This document shows positions 1 to 7,955 of a stretch of DNA of 10,172 bases, in pieces. Each line of letters begins with the position of its first letter. The first letter of the stretch is position 1. Under the pieces are notes generated by a model that was given only the letters and a program-made list of their open reading frames with translations, was not told the origin of the DNA and did no database searches. The stretch lies in assembly GCA_030432505.1 (NCBI GenBank), contig JAUIHA010000018.1, forward strand, positions 1 to 10,172, given 5' to 3'. The position numbers and the translations under genes were made by a program. Source of the stretch: a bacterium (GTDB taxonomy: Bacteria > Babelota > Babeliae > Babelales > RVW-14).

Positions 1-1
1 T

Positions 2-1045
2 TTTGGCAATCTATTCAGTTTTTCCATTGATCAAAAAAGCACTCATCGAAAAGGTCCTGTGAGTCAGCATTATCTCAATAAATTTGTTCGCAAAGATGAT
101 ATGGGGAAATACTTTGTGCCTCATGCAAAAACGCCCTTTGGCTATCAAAGAGTGATAACAAATCCTATAAATCTGCAACGTGTTGCCAAAGATACCCTTG
201 CCTACATGAATCGTTTTATCAAAACACATCAGCATGTTATTAACCCAAGCAAGCTTAAAAAGCTCATTTCTTTTAATAAAGTCCGTCATACTTTGCGCTT
301 TCTTATCAATGTGATTGAGGAAGATAAGAAAAAAGGGCGCTTTCGTATTCTGAACCCAAAATTTATCGCAAATAACTTTGGTTGCCTGAAGTGGAAGGGG
401 AATGCCTTGCAGGCTCGTAAGAGTAATGACCCTTTTACGTCATCAATTAAAAGACATGAAAAGATTCGTTTAACTAACTATGCTGCATATCAAATTGACG
501 GAAGCTATGTTAAAACAAGCAAATATAATACCCCCCTACTCTCAGTTCCTTATGAAACTGATGAGGGAATGAAAACAGCTCCATTAGCGTGGGTAACACA
601 AGATGGTAAGCGTGAAGCAGCAATGCAAGGTACTATCTTTATTAAAATGCCGAATAAGCTTCTTAAGGGTTTTAGAGTTCATCTGACCAAAAATATGAAG
701 CACTATAAGAAAAAAGGGAAGAAGAAGCGATATTACTTCCGTGAAATTACTGGTAAAAATCTTCGTGCGCTTTATAACAACTGTAAATATCGTAAGAACG
801 TTGTTTTTGCAGGTGATATTTATAACATTGGAATAGGTAAGCTTATTGCTGTTACGCACAAAAGTCCGGTTACTGGAAAAGATGAGATTCGTTTAGGGAT
901 TCTCGCTGATACTGGTAGTGCATTTGTCAAAAACACGTATAAGCTTGATTTCTATGCTGGAATTTTTTCGAGTAAAAGTAACCTTAGAAAATATATGAGG
1001 CACCTGCCGAATACGACAGATGCCTATATTTTGTACAAAAAGTAG
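2..1045 (+). CDS. 3D/MltA-like double-psi beta-barrel protein, 5' end outside window
   Basis: The reading frame is open to the left edge, so the N-terminus is probably missing; 347 residues are visible from base 2. A GTG at 59 preceded by AAAAGG could serve as a start, but the residues before it look like normal protein, so I treat the gene as 5'-truncated by the window. The C-terminal part resembles the 3D domain of MltA and YocH-type proteins: three aspartates fall in the expected setting, D272 (AGDIYNIGIG), D303 (LADTGSAF) and D316 (KLDFYAGIF), counting from base 2. In that family this barrel carries the catalytic aspartate of lytic transglycosylases, which cut the peptidoglycan glycan strand. 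The rest is rich in lysine and aromatic residues and I do not recognise it; whether a full MltA fold with its second domain is present cannot be judged here. A role in cell-wall cutting is inference. The gene converges on the bamA block with only 20 nt between stop codons. Confidence 0.62.
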   Translation, partial: FGNLFSFSIDQKSTHRKGPVSQHYLNKFVRKDDMGKYFVPHAKTPFGYQRVITNPINLQRVAKDTLAYMNRFIKTHQHVINPSKLKKLISFNKVRHTLRFLINVIEEDKKKGRFRILNPKFIANNFGCLKWKGNALQARKSNDPFTSSIKRHEKIRLTNYAAYQIDGSYVKTSKYNTPLLSVPYETDEGMKTAPLAWVTQDGKREAAMQGTIFIKMPNKLLKGFRVHLTKNMKHYKKKGKKKRYYFREITGKNLRALYNNCKYRKNVVFAGDIYNIGIGKLIAVTHKSPVTGKDEIRLGILADTGSAFVKNTYKLDFYAGIFSSKSNLRKYMRHLPNTTDAYILYKK

Positions 1046-1065
1046 AGCTATTTTACTATGGCTAC

Positions 1066-1473
1066 TTAGTTGGTGTAGTACAGAAGCCCTTCTTCAGTTT
1101 TTTCTACTTGGTTTTGTTCGGGCTTATATTCAGTAATTATAATTTTTGATGGAGGACGATAGATTACTTGAAAGCTATTGTCATTTTTGATTTTGACTAT
1201 GGCTTTTGTTCCTTCAAGTTCTTTGGCATGAAAGATAAAAGTGTCATTGTTCCATATTCTTATAAGTTGAAAGTCTTTTGTATCTATTTCAAATTCTGAA
1301 AAATAGCCTGGTGTTATTATATGGCGTAGTTTCCAATCCTTGCTGTCTTGATTTTTTGTTTCTATTTGAACTCTACTATAGCAATCACCATAGAAGGCAC
1401 GCCTAATGGATATCTTTTTTCCAAATGATAATGTTGGAAATAATATAAATGCCAATAATAATAGCCTTTTCAT
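1066..1473 (-). CDS. Small exported protein of unknown function downstream of bamA
   Basis: This gene encodes 135 residues. The ATG at 1473 is chosen over an in-frame TTG at 1491 because AAAGGA lies 7 nt upstream and because the protein then begins with a clean signal peptide: MKR, a leucine-rich core, and a probable cut after LSFG near residue 18. The mature part of about 117 residues alternates short hydrophobic and polar stretches, suggesting a small beta-rich domain, and has one cysteine (C31). There is no coiled coil, so it is not a Skp/OmpH chaperone, and no second membrane segment. It starts 11 nt after the bamA stop codon and must be co-transcribed and probably translationally coupled with it. 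That placement suggests an envelope role, perhaps as a periplasmic partner of the Bam machinery, but this rests on position alone. I do not recognise the family. Confidence 0.75.
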   Translation of the reverse strand: MKRLLLLAFILFPTLSFGKKISIRRAFYGDCYSRVQIETKNQDSKDWKLRHIITPGYFSEFEIDTKDFQLIRIWNNDTFIFHAKELEGTKAIVKIKNDNSFQVIYRPPSKIIITEYKPEQNQVEKTEEGLLYYTN

Positions 1474-1480
1474 AGATGTT

Positions 1481-1486
1481 TCCTTT
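1481..1486 (-). promoter_or_regulatory. Ribosome binding site overlapping the bamA stop codon
   Basis: AAAGGA on the minus strand lies 7 nt before the ATG at 1473 and shares two bases with the TAA stop of bamA. It decides the start of the small exported protein in favour of the ATG and implies that ribosomes finishing bamA can restart there. Confidence 0.65.
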
Positions 1487-3959
1487 ACCAAGCGTAGTTC
1501 ATGTTAAGGTGGAATTCATGAGGAGATTCACCTTCTTTGCGTCGTCTATCAAGCTTGAAACCCCAGTCAATTTTTGCAGGAACAGGCTTCATAAGATTTA
1601 AACCAAACCCTACAGAGTGACGAAGATCAAATTTGTTTCGTTTAACTTTTGTTAAATCATCAATACCATCACGAGGTGTATTCCAACCACTACCATTATC
1701 GTAGAAGAAGTGTCCCTTCATTGAATAATCAGGGATCAATGGGAATACAAGTTCAGCATTAAACTGTATGGCATTTCGTGCACCAAGCGGATCACCCGTT
1801 GCTTTCCATGCAGGTCCAATACCACCCCAGGTATAACCACGAACAGTGCTTTGTCCACCCATGTGGTAAAGCTCTTTGTATGGAATTAGTTTACGTTGGC
1901 CGTTTTTGCCATCTCCACCAAGAGATCTAATATGGCCACCTTTAAGGTGTAGCGCGAGTACAAGGCTATCAACGCCAATAAGTGACGTGTAGCTACTTGC
2001 TTCAGCTTCTATTTTTAAGAATGAGAAAGCATCACTAATTTGTGGAGGTACCATTTTTGTTGAGAGGCTCATCTTATACCCCTCATTAGGATATATTTTG
2101 TGATTTCGAGTATCTTTGATGAAATCACATCCAAGCCATATCATGGTTCCTTCTTGGAACGAGCGTTTGATGAGTGGACTAATATCGCTTGCGCTTCCTC
2201 TTCTGAGTTCAATATCGTTATATTCGATATCTTCAATACCAATATCAAGAATCATTTGTAGACGTTTATCAATTTCAGGGAATCTAAAACCAAAGCGGGC
2301 ATTACCACCAAGTACTTTTTGTAGCGGTGTTTTGCTTGCACTTGCCCATTGGTCGTACTCATCCCAACGTTTATAGAAATTGAAAGCACCAGAAACATCA
2401 CTATCAAAAAGGTAAGGATCAAAAAAGTGTGCTTCAATTTTTTTGATTCGATGTGCATTTGCTTGAATGTTCCCGCCAATGTCCCAACCGAGTCCAAACA
2501 AGTTGCGCTTTTCTACCCCAAGAGAAAGCTTTACAGAACGTTTTGGATTGTATTTATCACTACCGTATGTTGCCTGCAAGTTGAATGAGCCTGTTTTTGC
2601 TTCGCGAACATTCATTTCAAGATCGGCAAGCGTATCTGAAATACGGTGGATTTTCCAGTTCACACCTTCTCGTTCAAAAAAACTTAGGTATTCAATGCCT
2701 GCGCGTGAACGTTGTAGTTTTTGTGTTGTAATCAACTCGCCTTCATCAATATCAAGTTCACGACGAATTACTTTGTCTCGCGTTACGTTGTTCCCGGTAA
2801 TGTTAATACGGTTTACATAAAGTTTGTTTCCTCGTTCAACATGGAAGGTAATATCTACCTCGTCGCTGTCTTCGTCTGGTTTTACTTGTGGGAACACATC
2901 AGCGTAGATGTATCCTTTTTTCCCCCATAAATCTTTTAATCTGTTGATTGTTGATATCATATCAGTTTGCGAGTATGCCTTACCTTCCTTAAGTGATATA
3001 AGAGGGCGTATTTCGCTTTCTAAGAATATTTCATCTCCGGGTGCTTCTACAGAACGCACAATGTATTGAGGACCTTCTTTAATGTAGAAGGTAATGTGTA
3101 CATCACGATTGTTGTTAGAAAACTTAACCTTTGTTTTAGTAACTTTTGCAGTTAAGTACCCAAGATCTTTGTAAAGATAAGCAATGCGGTGTTTGTCCAT
3201 TTCCAAATGTTCTTCATTAAATGAACCAGCACCATCCATAAAGCTTAAGAGCCAGTTTTCACGTGTAAATATTTTATCGCGAAGCTTTCGGCTTGGGATA
3301 TTCTTGTTTCCTTTAAAATCAACACGAAATACAGTTGATGCTTTACCCTCATCAATTGTAATAACGGCAGATGTCTTATCCGGATTTTTTTCATCCGGAA
3401 TCATTTCCGTATCTACTTGTGTAAAGTGTCGGTTTTCTTCCTTATACATTTTTTGGATACCAACAGCAATTTGGCGCAGCGTTTCTTCGTCGATTGCGGT
3501 AATTTTATCAAGATTGAGCTTTTCATTGAGTTGTTTTCTCTCAATGCGCTTATTCCCTTTTATTTTGATATCGGCAAGAAGTTTCTTTTCTTCTACAATG
3601 ATATAAAGATGAACATTTTTCGTATCAATTTTTTCTGCAGCAATTTGAACTTGGCGAAATTGACCAAGTGCGTACAAGTTCTGAATTGCTTGGTTACTAA
3701 TTTGCGCATCAAAAATTTGGCCTTTTTTATACGGTATACTGTTGAGAATGTGGCGCTCTTTTACGTGCTTTGCACCCAGTATTGATATATTTTTGATTGT
3801 GTACGTTTCGTTTGCGATTTTGTTTTTCGCATTTTTTTGTACAGCGTTTTCTATCTTTTTAATAGCCTTGAGATCGATATTATTTTTTAAAAAAATTTGT
3901 GATGGCAAAAGAAGAACTGCAAACAGCACAAGAGATAACTGTTTTTTATTTAGCTTCAT
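1485..3959 (-). CDS. bamA: Outer membrane protein assembly factor BamA
   Basis: BamA is the core of the Bam complex, which folds and inserts beta-barrel proteins into the outer membrane. The 824 residues match the usual length. A signal peptide (MKLNKK, then a hydrophobic core to about residue 24) is followed by five POTRA domains at roughly 54-125, 127-205, 208-296, 299-376 and 379-454, each opening with the typical strand-then-GN/GA pattern (ISILGA, IKIKGN, VDFKGN, INITGN; the fourth is less regular). The barrel fills about 455-824. It carries the conserved loop-6 motif as VRGY (706-709), the FYDNGSGW segment (752-759), the DWGFKLDRR strand (798-806) and a C-terminal tryptophan after an alternating strand, the usual barrel assembly signal. 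The ATG at 3959 has AAGGAG 10 nt upstream. It lies 115 nt after the hydrolase gene and runs on into the small exported protein. No frameshift or missing motif is seen. Confidence 0.97.
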   Translation of the reverse strand: MKLNKKQLSLVLFAVLLLPSQIFLKNNIDLKAIKKIENAVQKNAKNKIANETYTIKNISILGAKHVKERHILNSIPYKKGQIFDAQISNQAIQNLYALGQFRQVQIAAEKIDTKNVHLYIIVEEKKLLADIKIKGNKRIERKQLNEKLNLDKITAIDEETLRQIAVGIQKMYKEENRHFTQVDTEMIPDEKNPDKTSAVITIDEGKASTVFRVDFKGNKNIPSRKLRDKIFTRENWLLSFMDGAGSFNEEHLEMDKHRIAYLYKDLGYLTAKVTKTKVKFSNNNRDVHITFYIKEGPQYIVRSVEAPGDEIFLESEIRPLISLKEGKAYSQTDMISTINRLKDLWGKKGYIYADVFPQVKPDEDSDEVDITFHVERGNKLYVNRINITGNNVTRDKVIRRELDIDEGELITTQKLQRSRAGIEYLSFFEREGVNWKIHRISDTLADLEMNVREAKTGSFNLQATYGSDKYNPKRSVKLSLGVEKRNLFGLGWDIGGNIQANAHRIKKIEAHFFDPYLFDSDVSGAFNFYKRWDEYDQWASASKTPLQKVLGGNARFGFRFPEIDKRLQMILDIGIEDIEYNDIELRRGSASDISPLIKRSFQEGTMIWLGCDFIKDTRNHKIYPNEGYKMSLSTKMVPPQISDAFSFLKIEAEASSYTSLIGVDSLVLALHLKGGHIRSLGGDGKNGQRKLIPYKELYHMGGQSTVRGYTWGGIGPAWKATGDPLGARNAIQFNAELVFPLIPDYSMKGHFFYDNGSGWNTPRDGIDDLTKVKRNKFDLRHSVGFGLNLMKPVPAKIDWGFKLDRRRKEGESPHEFHLNMNYAW

Positions 3960-3969
3960 TTTCAGTATT

Positions 3970-3975
3970 CTCCTT
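3970..3975 (-). promoter_or_regulatory. bamA Shine-Dalgarno sequence
   Basis: AAGGAG on the minus strand sits 10 nt before the bamA ATG. Only one base separates it from the 3' arm of the leader hairpin, so folding of the leader could affect ribosome access. Confidence 0.7.
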
Positions 3976-3976
3976 G

Positions 3977-4001
3977 TTGTAGATTTTTTTGTGATCTACA
4001 A
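3977..4001 (-). promoter_or_regulatory. Hairpin in the bamA leader, next to the ribosome binding site
   Basis: On the minus strand TTGTAGAT and ATCTACAA form a perfect 8-bp inverted repeat around a 9-nt, A-rich loop. The hairpin ends one base before the Shine-Dalgarno sequence. No run of T follows it in the direction of transcription, so it is not a standard terminator for the hydrolase gene upstream. It may be a translational control element, a transcript-stabilising stem or an operator; the sequence does not say which. Confidence 0.45.
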
Positions 4002-4074
4002 AATTTGTGGACTTGTTTATTCTGATATTAGTGAATTTTATGATACAATTTCATGGAAAAATTGCTACGTTTTT

Positions 4075-5526
4075 TTACAGTAAATGTCGATACAAGGCAT
4101 CAAAGCCTGAGCGTTCAGATGTATTTTCTGGCTTCCATGGTTTGAATTTTTCTTTAATCATATTGATAGTTGTCAATGGGAAATCGGTATGATTTTCTTG
4201 TTTTATTGAATTATGTTTATATAGTTCAACATGCAAATTATCATCATCATGAGTAATGTTTAAATCAACATCATTACAGGAACTTTTTGTATTCAAAAGC
4301 TTAACAAGTAGTGGTGTTAAAATCACCGTTGGAAGAGGAGAAAGGCTGTGTGCTTGCTCTTTATTTTCTTGCTTCCAATCAACAAACCAGAGCTCTTTGT
4401 GGTTAGGGTCTTTGTAATTCTTTTTAAAAAGTTTTCCAAGAGATAAAAGCTTAGTCCATATGGAAGCTTCTGGTACTTTGTCTTTATTTTTGTTTTCTTT
4501 GTTAACTTCCTGACGGTCATACATGATTCGTGCTTGGACAATTTTATTGTGCTTGTGTGTACGGTGAATTAAGTTTGATAAAAATTTCTTTAAGCTGTAA
4601 GAGCGCTTTGTTGATACGCCATCAAGATCTTGTACCTTATCTTCGTCTGAATAAAAATTATAAATTTTTTTGAATGTTTTTGACTGACAAAAGCATTCGG
4701 TTTCTGGTTGTACCGGAGTTCCAAACAAAATAAGTTCGTCAATGGTCAGGTTTTTAACTGTCGGGAGATAATCATATTTTTTCTGATCATTATTTAAGTG
4801 AATATTTTCTTTTTGTGGTAAATGGTTAAGAAGATCAAACATTTGCTTTATTGAAGCTTGCTTATTTGAGTTTGGGTTTTTTCTAATATAGGAAGATAAA
4901 GCATCCGTTTTGAGAATATGATTGATTGCTGCAAGGTTGAGGCATACATTACCACCGTGACTGTGTGCGATAATTCTTACCTTGGGAGTAATTCCTTGTT
5001 TTTTTAGTTCTATGAGTTCTTCAGTAAGAGCATTATAGAGTCTTATTGCTTCTTTTCTTCTACGATACTGGCTCATGAGCCCTGTCCATCCAAAGGTGTA
5101 ATAGTGATTGATTGCCTTGTTGCCAACAGCAGCATCAAGTGTGTCGAAAGCTTGCAAGATAGGGTAGGCTGCGAATTTTTTGTTTCCACTTGCTTCAAGT
5201 TCAAATGATGGCGTTATTCGAGAAAGACCTCGGTCAAGAATCGGCTGATCTCTAAAGAAAAACGGGTCTTTGCGCATTTTTCTATTAACATTGCGATAGA
5301 GGGTATCTTGGATATCACCTTTTAAAACGTTGGGAATACTCAGTAGTGTCATAAGGGAGCCAAAGGTGCCATGAATGAAGACATTCATAACATATTGTTG
5401 GGGATTATCGCTAAATGATGGGAGTATTCTTCTATATTCACACCCTCTCAAGAACAGAAGGAGGCTAGTGGTTAGAAGTAGAGCAAGAATAATGAGGCTT
5501 GAGATGATCTTTCTATTTTTAATCAT
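4075..5526 (-). CDS. Membrane-anchored alpha/beta-hydrolase, lipase/esterase-like
   Basis: The protein has 483 residues. A hydrophobic segment at about 7-26 would export it or anchor it in the inner membrane; C29 follows it, but the preceding LRG is a poor lipobox, so I do not call a lipoprotein. The hydrolase core shows an oxyanion-type HGTFGS at 52-57, a nucleophile elbow AHSHGG with S189 (the first glycine of GxSxG replaced by alanine), an LFGTP strand at 268-271, an acidic loop FYSDEDKV at 291-298 with candidate D294 or D296, and a candidate catalytic histidine H377 in HKELWFVDW. The usual order Ser-Asp-His is kept. The segments between are long and lysine- and asparagine-rich, and about 100 residues follow the histidine without a recognisable domain. 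Members of this fold cut ester or related bonds; the substrate is unknown. No clear ribosome binding site precedes the ATG. It is transcribed towards bamA. Confidence 0.8.
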   Translation of the reverse strand: MIKNRKIISSLIILALLLTTSLLLFLRGCEYRRILPSFSDNPQQYVMNVFIHGTFGSLMTLLSIPNVLKGDIQDTLYRNVNRKMRKDPFFFRDQPILDRGLSRITPSFELEASGNKKFAAYPILQAFDTLDAAVGNKAINHYYTFGWTGLMSQYRRRKEAIRLYNALTEELIELKKQGITPKVRIIAHSHGGNVCLNLAAINHILKTDALSSYIRKNPNSNKQASIKQMFDLLNHLPQKENIHLNNDQKKYDYLPTVKNLTIDELILFGTPVQPETECFCQSKTFKKIYNFYSDEDKVQDLDGVSTKRSYSLKKFLSNLIHRTHKHNKIVQARIMYDRQEVNKENKNKDKVPEASIWTKLLSLGKLFKKNYKDPNHKELWFVDWKQENKEQAHSLSPLPTVILTPLLVKLLNTKSSCNDVDLNITHDDDNLHVELYKHNSIKQENHTDFPLTTINMIKEKFKPWKPENTSERSGFDALYRHLL

Positions 5527-5580
5527 ATAGTATGGGGCTCTAGTTTCGATAGGGTAATTTTCTCTTTAAAATTTTCTTCA

Positions 5581-5608
5581 ATTCTAATGAATTATTTTCG
5601 AAAGTTAA
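5581..5608 (-). promoter_or_regulatory. Candidate promoter for the hydrolase gene
   Basis: On the minus strand TTAACT (5603-5608) and TAGAAT (5581-5586) are 16 nt apart, which would start transcription near 5574 and give a leader of about 48 nt. The region is very AT-rich, so chance matches are likely. Confidence 0.3.
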
Positions 5609-5624
5609 GATTTTCTTTGAAAAG

Positions 5625-5652
5625 TTAACATAATATGTATAGAGCCTATATT
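5625..5652 (+). promoter_or_regulatory. Candidate distal promoter for the coiled-coil gene
   Basis: TTAACA (5625-5630) and TATATT (5647-5652) are spaced by 16 nt, each one base off the sigma70 consensus. It would give a leader of roughly 110 nt. It lies back to back with the candidate promoter of the hydrolase gene. Confidence 0.3.
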
Positions 5653-5684
5653 AGGTCTTCTTTTATTCCAAATTGATATTTTTC

Positions 5685-5714
5685 TTGAAAAAAGCCTTTC
5701 AATTCCTTTAGAAT
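5685..5714 (+). promoter_or_regulatory. Candidate proximal promoter for the coiled-coil gene
   Basis: TTGAAA (5685-5690) and TAGAAT (5709-5714), each one base off consensus, are 18 nt apart. Transcription would begin near 5721, about 48 nt before the start codon and just ahead of the small hairpin at 5727-5747. Confidence 0.42.
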
Positions 5715-5726
5715 AAAAATATGAAA

Positions 5727-5747
5727 CGTGGATAAAACCTTCCCACG
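5727..5747 (+). promoter_or_regulatory. Small hairpin at the predicted 5' end of the coiled-coil mRNA
   Basis: CGTGG and CCACG form a perfect 5-bp stem around an 11-nt loop, GC-rich against a very AT-rich surrounding. It lies between the proximal candidate promoter and the ribosome binding site AGGAAG. A transcript-stabilising role is possible, but so is chance. Confidence 0.25.
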
Positions 5748-5768
5748 GACATGTTTACAGGAAGTAGT

Positions 5769-7955
5769 ATGAAGAAAAATTATGTACATTATGCCTTAAG
5801 TTCACTATTCGCATATGTTTTACTATGCGGTCTTTTGCATGCTCGCATGGCTGAAAATCCAATGGTTTCGCAGCAAGCGATGCCTGTTGGAATGCCTGGA
5901 GTTTCTAGATCTCAACAACCTATTCCTATGCAGCCCATGCATACGCTGAAGAAAAAGAAAACAAAGAGACGTGCTGTGAAAAAACGGACTCAAGCGGGGA
6001 AATCTGCGGTTCCAATGTCTTTCTCTTCTGAAAACTCTCCTGAAATTGATTCTGAAATAAAAATGCTGATGGAAGATGCTCAGCAATTTGTTGATGCATT
6101 AAACTTGGATGTTCAGAAGCAGGAGAAATCTTTAGCAGAAGCTACTCGAAAGAAACTTGTAGAGATGCAAGAAACTGTTGAAGAAAGAATTACAGAGGTA
6201 AAAGAAGAGGCAAAAACACTCGCTCAACAGCTTCAAAATGAGATGATCGAAGAAGCTAAAAAATTGAAAAGAAAAGCTGCTCTAGAGCAGCTTAAAATTG
6301 TAGATTCAGTCCATCGAAAAGCGTGGGAGCTTCGCCAAGAAGAGCAAAGGCGTAAGATTGCAGAAAAGTATGGGATTTCACTTGATGAGTATGAATCAGT
6401 AACAGCTGAAGAGCTTCATGCTGATGATGAGGTATTGGCTGGCAAAGCCGAAGAAAAGCATGAGCAAAAAGAAGTTAAGAAGCCAAAAGCAATTATGCCC
6501 GGGTTTGTTTCTGAAGAAATGAAGAACTCTATGTCTCGAATTTTTTATAACGCTATGTCCTTTATAAAAAGTATTATCCTTGCTGGAGAATCTCCACGAG
6601 AGAAGCAAGATTATATGAAGCGTTTTTCTGAACAAAATCTGTGGTTTGATAACACTTTGCGGGGCACAGAGAGTGAAAGTGATCCAAGTTATCTAGAGCT
6701 TATGAGTAAACAACAAAAATTAAGTGATTTGGTTGAAGCACAAAAGATAGCCGATGCATATCTGAATAACGTTGCGGAGTCAGCTAAGTTGCATGCTCAC
6801 CAAAAGAGTAAAGTGCGGCTCATGGTGCTTTACGATCTTAACGCGCTTATTCAGCAGCGTCTTATTGACCTTGATCCTGTTAAACGTGCAACCAAACTTT
6901 CAAAAGATGAGATTCATGGAGTTGTGAGAAGAAATGCTGGTGAATATTCAGCTGCATTCCAGAAGCTTGATAGTAAGCTCTCTGGTGTAGAGATAGAAAA
7001 AGGAAAAACGATACAGACAGTTTCTATGATGGATAGAAAGCTCCAGGCTGAGCTTACATCTGCACGTGAAAAGCTAGAGCAAGAGAAGAAAAAGAATATG
7101 GTTCTTATTGAAAAATCAGAAGAAGAACGTGAAAATGTTATGAATGTTCAGATAGAGGCTAAAAAGCTTCAAGAGCAGATAGATCATTTTAAGAAGGAGC
7201 GAGACAAAGCTCTTCAACTTACAAATGAAGATAAAAAAATGAGAAGTCAATTGATTGGAAAAGTTGAAGAAAGCTCTCGAGAGAATATGAGTCTTCAAAT
7301 AGATCTTAATAGGACGCAAGAGGTTGCGAGTGAGATGACCAAGAAAGCTCAAAAGGAAGAGGCTTTGCGTAAAGAAGCGGAATCTCGAGCCCAAATGGTA
7401 GAGCAACTCGCTCAACAGACAATTGACTCTATAAATAAATATCTAGCTGAAGAACGATCAGCACTTGCAGCACGTGAGGCGGCTCTGAAGCAAGACAAAG
7501 ATGTCGTGAAAAACGAGAGAAAAGCTCTTAAAGCCGAGCGAGAAGAAATAGCACGTGAGCGTAAGCAACTTGAGCTTGATAAAAAACTATTATTAGACCA
7601 GAAACGTCTTCTCCAAAATATTCAGCAAGAAACACAAAAGCTTGTTCAGCAATCGCTTGAGACTTCTTCGAAAAGCCGCTTAGACAGTGAGCTTAAGTTG
7701 CGAAGCCTTCAGCAACAGACCGAAAAGACAGTTAAATTGATGAGAGATATTCGGGACAATACTAAAAAAGAACTTGAGCAAGCACGACAAACATTTGATG
7801 ATATCAAGCAAGAGGCCATTAAAAAGTCAACGCAGCAGGCGAGCAAACGTCTGGAGGAAATTCAGGCGCAGACCAGACAAGCTCTCGAGCTCAAAAATAG
7901 AGCGGAGATGAGGGCTAGTATGAGTAAAAAAAGAATAGCTCTTGGCCAAAAATAG
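5769..7955 (+). CDS. Large exported coiled-coil protein, family not recognised
   Basis: The protein has 728 residues. The ATG at 5769 is preferred to the in-frame ATG at 5751 because AGGAAG lies 4 nt before it and because it opens a clean signal peptide: MKKN, a hydrophobic core and a likely cut after LLHA (residue 25). The mature chain starts with a methionine-, proline- and glutamine-rich stretch (26-58) and a strongly basic patch (61-73). A first coiled coil covers about 92-200; a less repetitive, perhaps globular helical part spans 245-400; a very long coiled coil of Lys, Glu, Gln and Arg runs from about 420 to 715. The mature chain has no cysteine, no further membrane segment and no terminal aromatic barrel signal. 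It is therefore probably periplasmic or secreted. Similar composition occurs in Skp/TolA-like, structural and host-interaction proteins, but I see no motif tying it to any of them. It stands alone, divergent from the hydrolase gene. Confidence 0.82.
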   Translation: MKKNYVHYALSSLFAYVLLCGLLHARMAENPMVSQQAMPVGMPGVSRSQQPIPMQPMHTLKKKKTKRRAVKKRTQAGKSAVPMSFSSENSPEIDSEIKMLMEDAQQFVDALNLDVQKQEKSLAEATRKKLVEMQETVEERITEVKEEAKTLAQQLQNEMIEEAKKLKRKAALEQLKIVDSVHRKAWELRQEEQRRKIAEKYGISLDEYESVTAEELHADDEVLAGKAEEKHEQKEVKKPKAIMPGFVSEEMKNSMSRIFYNAMSFIKSIILAGESPREKQDYMKRFSEQNLWFDNTLRGTESESDPSYLELMSKQQKLSDLVEAQKIADAYLNNVAESAKLHAHQKSKVRLMVLYDLNALIQQRLIDLDPVKRATKLSKDEIHGVVRRNAGEYSAAFQKLDSKLSGVEIEKGKTIQTVSMMDRKLQAELTSAREKLEQEKKKNMVLIEKSEEERENVMNVQIEAKKLQEQIDHFKKERDKALQLTNEDKKMRSQLIGKVEESSRENMSLQIDLNRTQEVASEMTKKAQKEEALRKEAESRAQMVEQLAQQTIDSINKYLAEERSALAAREAALKQDKDVVKNERKALKAEREEIARERKQLELDKKLLLDQKRLLQNIQQETQKLVQQSLETSSKSRLDSELKLRSLQQQTEKTVKLMRDIRDNTKKELEQARQTFDDIKQEAIKKSTQQASKRLEEIQAQTRQALELKNRAEMRASMSKKRIALGQK

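Noticed and set aside
1046-1063. Weak stem AGCTAT/ATGGCT between the convergent genes, possible bidirectional terminator
   Set aside because: It has only 6 pairs including a G-U, and no T run on either strand.
2116-3785. Several plus-strand open frames of 70-140 codons opposite bamA
   Set aside because: They lie inside a well-supported bamA on the other strand, lack ribosome binding sites and have compositions expected from antisense reading.
5437-5451. Lipoprotein cysteine C29 in the hydrolase
   Set aside because: The residues before it (LRG) are a poor lipobox because of arginine at -2; a plain membrane anchor is the simpler reading.
5823-7415. Minus-strand open frames opposite the coiled-coil gene
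   Set aside because: They are Phe/Leu/Ser/His-rich shadows of Lys/Glu/Gln codons on the coding strand, with no start signals.
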